Assembly (NCBI GenBank): GCA_030152275.1
Contig: JASLHF010000086.1
Span: 1 to 8,492, forward strand
Source: Acinetobacter sp.
GTDB lineage: Bacteria; Pseudomonadota; Gammaproteobacteria; Pseudomonadales; Moraxellaceae
Direction: 5' to 3'
DNA length: 8,492 bases
Translations under genes and position numbers: made by a program
The notes under the pieces: generated by a model
The model's input: the letters and a program-made list of their open reading frames with translations, nothing else
Database searches by the model: none
What the model was told of the DNA's origin: nothing
In this document: positions 6,131-8,492 of the stretch, one piece after another
How the letters are laid out: every line of letters starts with the position of its first letter
Numbering within the stretch: the first letter of the stretch is position 1

Positions 6131-6151
6131 AAATGATAATAATTACTATTT
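6131..6151. promoter_or_regulatory. Fur-box-like operator before the DUF2061 gene
   Basis: The core TGATAAT-A-ATTACTA (6134-6148) matches the 7-1-7 Fur consensus TGATAAT-N-ATTATCA at 12 of 14 positions. The flanking AAA and TTT extend the palindrome to 21 bases, with eight of ten pairs symmetrical. A second TGATAAT half-site lies at 6109-6115. A possible -10 box, TATAGA (6155-6160), follows directly, so bound Fur would cover the promoter of the gene starting at 6191. AT-rich DNA makes chance matches easier; binding is inferred. Confidence 0.5.
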
Positions 6152-6177
6152 ACATATAGACATCATCTTATGCAATC

Positions 6178-6182
6178 GAGGA
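6178..6182 (+). promoter_or_regulatory. Ribosome binding site deciding the DUF2061 gene start
   Basis: GAGGA eight bases before the ATG at 6191. The alternative ATG at 6170 lies upstream of this site and would place it inside the coding sequence. Confidence 0.65.
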
Positions 6183-6190
6183 ACATCATC

Positions 6191-6427
6191 ATGGCGCACG
6201 TACAAAAATTTGTGGTGAGCAACCGGCGTATGTTTAAAAAGACCTTAAGCTATTACATTATGCATATTACTGTGGCTATGCTGGTTGGCTATTTTGTCAC
6301 TGGCAGCCTCGCAATGGCGATTACCCTAAGCCTATTGGAACCAACTGTTCAAGCCTTCGCTTTTTTCTTCCATGAAAAAGTATGGGAAAAGAAAAGCGCT
6401 GCGCAGAATGAGGAAATCACTCCCTAA
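6191..6427 (+). CDS. Small inner-membrane protein, DUF2061 family
   Basis: The 78-residue protein matches the DUF2061 pattern as I know it: a basic start with R..KKTLSYYIMHI (about residues 13-26), a hydrophobic segment with GYFVTGS (33-39), and LLEP.VQ...FFFHEKVW (48-65). About two membrane-spanning segments are likely (roughly 20-39 and 41-61), with a charged C-terminal tail. The function of the family is not established. The start at 6191 has a strong GAGGA eight bases upstream, so the longer ATG at 6170 is rejected. A Fur-like site lies in front and an intrinsic terminator behind, so it is probably a one-gene unit, possibly iron-responsive. It sits between leuC, which is on the opposite strand, and the LysR-type gene. 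Confidence 0.85.
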   Translation: MAHVQKFVVSNRRMFKKTLSYYIMHITVAMLVGYFVTGSLAMAITLSLLEPTVQAFAFFFHEKVWEKKSAAQNEEITP

Positions 6428-6448
6428 TCTCTCATGCTGATGTTCCTC

Positions 6449-6471
6449 AAGCCGCCTTTGGGCGGTTTTTT
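6449..6471 (+). terminator. Intrinsic terminator of the DUF2061 gene
   Basis: CCGCC (6452-6456) pairs with GGCGG (6461-6465) across a four-base loop, extended by an A/G-T flank (6449-6451 with 6466-6468). Six T residues follow (6466-6471). It begins 22 bases after the stop codon. Confidence 0.85.
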
Positions 6472-6539
6472 ATTTCAGGCAAGGAATCTGTTATTTTAAA
6501 CAAATGCCGATATTTACACCAATAGATACAACTTTTCCT

Positions 6540-6568
6540 TTGATTAATTCTTAAAATTTCTAAATAAT
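6540..6568 (+). promoter_or_regulatory. Candidate promoter of the LysR-type gene
   Basis: TTGATT (-35, 6540-6545) and AATAAT (-10, 6563-6568) are separated by exactly 17 bases, putting transcription start near 6575, about 30 nt before the ATG. The whole stretch is AT-rich, so chance matches are possible. Confidence 0.4.
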
Positions 6569-6604
6569 AAAATAACCATAAAAAATCTTTATAGGTAATT
6601 TAAG

Positions 6605-7468
6605 ATGAATCTCGCCGCCTTTGAAGCCTTTGTAAAAGTCATGGAAACTGGATCGATTTCTTTGGCCGCTGATCAGCTTTTTATTACCCAGCCGGCTGTG
6701 ACCAAAAGGATTCACAGTCTGGAAGAATATTTTGGCGTCAAGCTGTTTGAATCTGCAGGCCGCGGTGTTCAAGCCACTCATGCTGCGCATTCACTCTTAC
6801 CAAAAGTGAAAAATTGGCTGAATGAGCTGGGCGACATTCACAACACTTTAAGCCATGAACAAAGCCAAGTGCAGGGTAAACTGAAAATCGGCACCAGCCA
6901 TCATATCGGATTGCATCATCTGCCGAATTATTTACGTCATTATGTACAGAATTTTCCAGAAGTAACGCTGGATGTGCATTTTGTCGATTCAGAGCAGGCG
7001 CATGAACAAGTGCTGGCCGGTGATTTAGAACTGGCGTTTTTAACTCTCCCGCCGCAGGGCGATGAGCGCCTAAGCTATGTCACTATGTGGAATGACCCAT
7101 TGGTATTTGCCGCCGCGCCCTTTCACCCGCTGGCGCAGCAGCGCAATTTAACGCTGGAAGATTTAACTCAGTATCCAAGCCTGCTCCCGGCTTCACAAAC
7201 CTATACCAGCCAGATTACCTTGGCGGAATTTGAAAAACAGGGGGTTAAGCCCAAAATCACCATGAGCAATAACCCGCTGGAATCGATCCGCATGCTGGTA
7301 TCCATAGGTTTAGGCTGGTCTGTGCTGCCAAAAACCCTGCTCAATCAAGACCTGCAGCAGCTGGATATTAATTTAGAGATGAACCGCCAGCTGGGCATAG
7401 TTTGGCATCCAGGACGCACTCAATCTAAAGCGGCCGAAGCGCTGGTCAACTATATGCAGCGCCAGTAA
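6605..7468 (+). CDS. LysR-type transcriptional regulator
   Basis: A 287-residue LysR-family DNA-binding regulator. The N-terminal winged helix-turn-helix is clear: FEAFVKVMETGSISLAADQL (6-25), then FITQPAVTKRIHSLEEYFGVKLFE (26-49). A linker helix (about 63-90) leads to the periplasmic-binding-protein-like effector domain from LKIGTSHHIG (93-102), with VLAGDLELAFLTLP (136-149) and the closing motif SIGLGWSVLP (233-242). Length is normal for the family. AGG at 6593-6595 is nine bases before the ATG. The effector and targets cannot be read from the sequence. From memory, a LysR-type gene near leuC is also seen in pseudomonads, so leu control is a reasonable guess; it could equally regulate an unlinked gene. 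It is closed off by its own terminator. Confidence 0.92.
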   Translation: MNLAAFEAFVKVMETGSISLAADQLFITQPAVTKRIHSLEEYFGVKLFESAGRGVQATHAAHSLLPKVKNWLNELGDIHNTLSHEQSQVQGKLKIGTSHHIGLHHLPNYLRHYVQNFPEVTLDVHFVDSEQAHEQVLAGDLELAFLTLPPQGDERLSYVTMWNDPLVFAAAPFHPLAQQRNLTLEDLTQYPSLLPASQTYTSQITLAEFEKQGVKPKITMSNNPLESIRMLVSIGLGWSVLPKTLLNQDLQQLDINLEMNRQLGIVWHPGRTQSKAAEALVNYMQRQ

Positions 7469-7482
7469 AATTGAATAAATCC

Positions 7483-7522
7483 GGCAATAAAAAACCGCGC
7501 TCATCCGCGGTTTTTTATTGCC
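7483..7522. terminator. Perfect 17-bp bidirectional terminator
   Basis: Bases 7483-7499 and 7506-7522 are exact reverse complements around a six-base loop. The GC core CCGCG/CGCGG is flanked by six A on the left and six T on the right, then ATTGCC. It lies 14 bases after the LysR stop codon and 57 bases beyond the end of the convergent DUF2628 gene, so it suits both. Confidence 0.92.
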
Positions 7523-7578
7523 TGTTTGTTTTAATTTCCACAGCAAGGCTTTATTTTCAGCTGCAAATTTTTAAGCAT

Positions 7579-8100
7579 TTACAGCATCATGCTCAGCGCA
7601 ATCAGGCTAACCACGATGACCAGCAGGATCAGCGGCGCGACAATATTGGTGCCTCCCGCCAAACTTAGGCTCTGCTCCAGCTGTTCTGGAGAAGTTTGGC
7701 TGCGCTGAATATGCTTAATTTGCCGTTCTGCAAAATGCTTATATATGCCGTTGCCGCAAAAACCAAAGAAAACGGCAAAACCAATGCTGGCAGCATGGCT
7801 TTCAATACCAAGGGCAGTTTCAATCAAGCCTTCAACCAAGATGATGCCCAGCATGGCAAAACCGTACAAATACATTTTGCGGTAGAACAGCCACATCACA
7901 CCAAAGAAAAATGCTCCGATGTTAAATCCTGCAAAGGATTTGGATGGGGTAATTTGAGCGAAGACCGCCTCATAATAACCCTGATATTTGCTGCCGATAA
8001 ACTGCGCCAGCAGGCGCTCATGTTCTGACAATTGCGCAGCCGGCTCAACCGGAGGCAATTCATTTGAATTTGGCGGCCATACGCCATCTTGTTGATTCAT
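7579..8100 (-). CDS. DUF2628 membrane protein
   Basis: The 173-residue protein has a Pro/Asn-rich, probably cytoplasmic N terminus (1-30), followed by the DUF2628 pattern: FIGSKYQGYYEAVF (34-47), then SFAGFNIGAFFFGVMWLFYRKMY (55-77) with the characteristic N..AFFF....W..YRKMY. Hydrophobic segments lie at about 59-74, 77-98, 104-121 and 152-172, so it should be a multi-spanning inner-membrane protein. The stretch 122-148 is charged and polar and probably forms a loop. The role of the family is not known to me. The ATG at 8100 has AGAG six bases upstream. It faces the LysR gene and shares a terminator with it. Upstream, on the same strand, is a DUF2789 gene, but terminator-like hairpins separate the two. 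Confidence 0.85.
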   Translation of the reverse strand: MNQQDGVWPPNSNELPPVEPAAQLSEHERLLAQFIGSKYQGYYEAVFAQITPSKSFAGFNIGAFFFGVMWLFYRKMYLYGFAMLGIILVEGLIETALGIESHAASIGFAVFFGFCGNGIYKHFAERQIKHIQRSQTSPEQLEQSLSLAGGTNIVAPLILLVIVVSLIALSMML

Positions 8101-8173
8101 TATTTTCTCTTTTTATCAATGCGGTGCTGCACTTTTTTTGCGCTTATTGTTTTACGAGTAAATGCGCTGCTCT

Positions 8174-8201
8174 GCCTGCCTATAAAGTCTCAAAAGCAGG
8201 C
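8174..8201. repeat. GCCTGC/GCAGGC inverted repeat upstream of the DUF2628 gene
   Basis: GCCTGC (8174-8179) and GCAGGC (8196-8201) are exact reverse complements around a 16-base loop, 73 bases before the DUF2628 start. The same hexamer pair recurs at 8225-8230, so alternative pairings between adjacent hairpins are possible. Confidence 0.4.
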
Positions 8202-8229
8202 AAAAAAACAGGCGCTGCATAGCGGCCTG
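8202..8229 (-). terminator. Second terminator-like hairpin after the DUF2789 gene
   Basis: CAGGCGCT (8209-8216) pairs with AGC plus GCCTG (8221-8229) with one bulged base, closing a GCAT loop. On the minus strand a run of seven T follows (8208-8202). It stands in tandem behind the hairpin at 8233-8259. Confidence 0.6.
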
Positions 8230-8232
8230 CTT

Positions 8233-8259
8233 AAAAATGCCGGCGCATCTGGCCGGCAT
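8233..8259 (-). terminator. Intrinsic terminator of the DUF2789 gene
   Basis: ATGCCGGC (8237-8244) and GCCGGCAT (8252-8259) form a perfect eight-bp stem with a seven-base loop. On the minus strand five T residues follow (8237-8233). It lies about 17 bases after the stop codon of the leftward DUF2789 gene. Confidence 0.8.
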
Positions 8260-8275
8260 AGTATAAAATAGTCGC

Positions 8276-8492
8276 TTATTTTACAACCGAATCCTCATGC
8301 AGCGATTCATTCAGCTGATCGACAATAATCGCCCACTCGCCGTCAGATTTGATTTTTTCCCGCAGAAACTGACGCTGCGCGTCATTCCAATATGGCGCAT
8401 CGCCTATCAGTGTTTGCGCATCCAGCTGATGCGCACTGATAAACTGAGCAATAGCCTGCTCGCTGGAGTCCAGGCCCAGCTGTTCAAATAAA
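8276..8492 (-). CDS. DUF2789 protein, 5' end beyond the window
   Basis: An open frame on the minus strand enters at the right edge and ends at a TAA at 8278-8276. The 71 visible residues read LFEQLGLDSSEQAIAQFI..., then LIGDAPYWNDAQRQFLREKI and WAIIVDQLNESLHED near the end. This fits the DUF2789 family of short, all-helical, acidic proteins: LFEQLGL at the start, an APYW....A.FLRE motif in the middle and VDQL near the C terminus. Family members are only slightly longer, so probably just the first few codons are missing. Function is unknown. No signal peptide or membrane segment is seen in the visible part. It is followed by two tandem terminator-like hairpins. Confidence 0.82.
   Translation of the reverse strand, partial: LFEQLGLDSSEQAIAQFISAHQLDAQTLIGDAPYWNDAQRQFLREKIKSDGEWAIIVDQLNESLHEDSVVK

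Noticed and set aside
7696..8028. Rightward 110-codon frame opposite the DUF2628 gene
   Set aside because: The minus-strand frame has a family motif, membrane segments and a ribosome site. The plus-strand frame has none of these.
8297..8491. Rightward frame at the right edge
   Set aside because: It opposes the DUF2789 reading frame, whose motifs are recognisable, and has no supporting features.

Overview
The window looks like a piece of a moderately AT-rich gammaproteobacterial chromosome, most probably Acinetobacter or a close relative. The reasons are the broken-up leucine cluster leuC-leuD-(lipoprotein)-leuB, the protein-level character of IF-1, LeuB, LeuC and LeuD, and the surrounding small Moraxellaceae-like proteins (DUF2628, DUF2789, DUF2061, LprI-like). 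This assignment is recognition from memory, not a database result. No phage, transposase, CRISPR array, rRNA or tRNA is visible.

Left part (1-1740). infA (IF-1) runs rightward behind a consensus -10 box and ends in a clear intrinsic terminator. A leftward gene for a secreted, six-cysteine LprI/DUF1311-like protein follows. Divergent from it is a rightward small lipoprotein gene with a possible BamE-like fold. A symmetrical terminator (1634-1666) separates this lipoprotein from the leu cluster and can serve both strands.

Centre (1740-5780). The leftward leu cluster is leuC, leuD, an uncharacterised lipoprotein gene, then leuB. Together LeuC/LeuD (isopropylmalate isomerase) and LeuB (3-isopropylmalate dehydrogenase) carry 2-isopropylmalate to the 2-oxoisocaproate precursor of leucine; leuA is not in the window. 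Two features interrupt the cluster. One is a palindromic intergenic repeat between leuC and leuD. The other is a GC-rich hairpin followed by a short T-run just before leuB. The candidate leuC promoter leaves a leader of only about 38 nt, so there is no room for a classical leucine leader-peptide attenuator.

Right part (5780-8492). A roughly 350-bp AT-rich stretch with several palindromes leads to a Fur-box-like site in front of a short DUF2061 membrane protein gene. A rightward LysR-type regulator follows, and a perfect 17-bp bidirectional terminator closes it off. The remaining genes run leftward: a DUF2628 membrane protein and, cut by the window edge, a DUF2789 protein. A stack of terminator-like hairpins lies between those two.

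Overall this is a mostly ordinary housekeeping and biosynthetic region. I found no convincing new multi-gene system. The points most worth checking are the Fur-like site before the DUF2061 gene, the lipoprotein gene inside the leu cluster, and the two structured elements that could make expression of the leu genes unequal.
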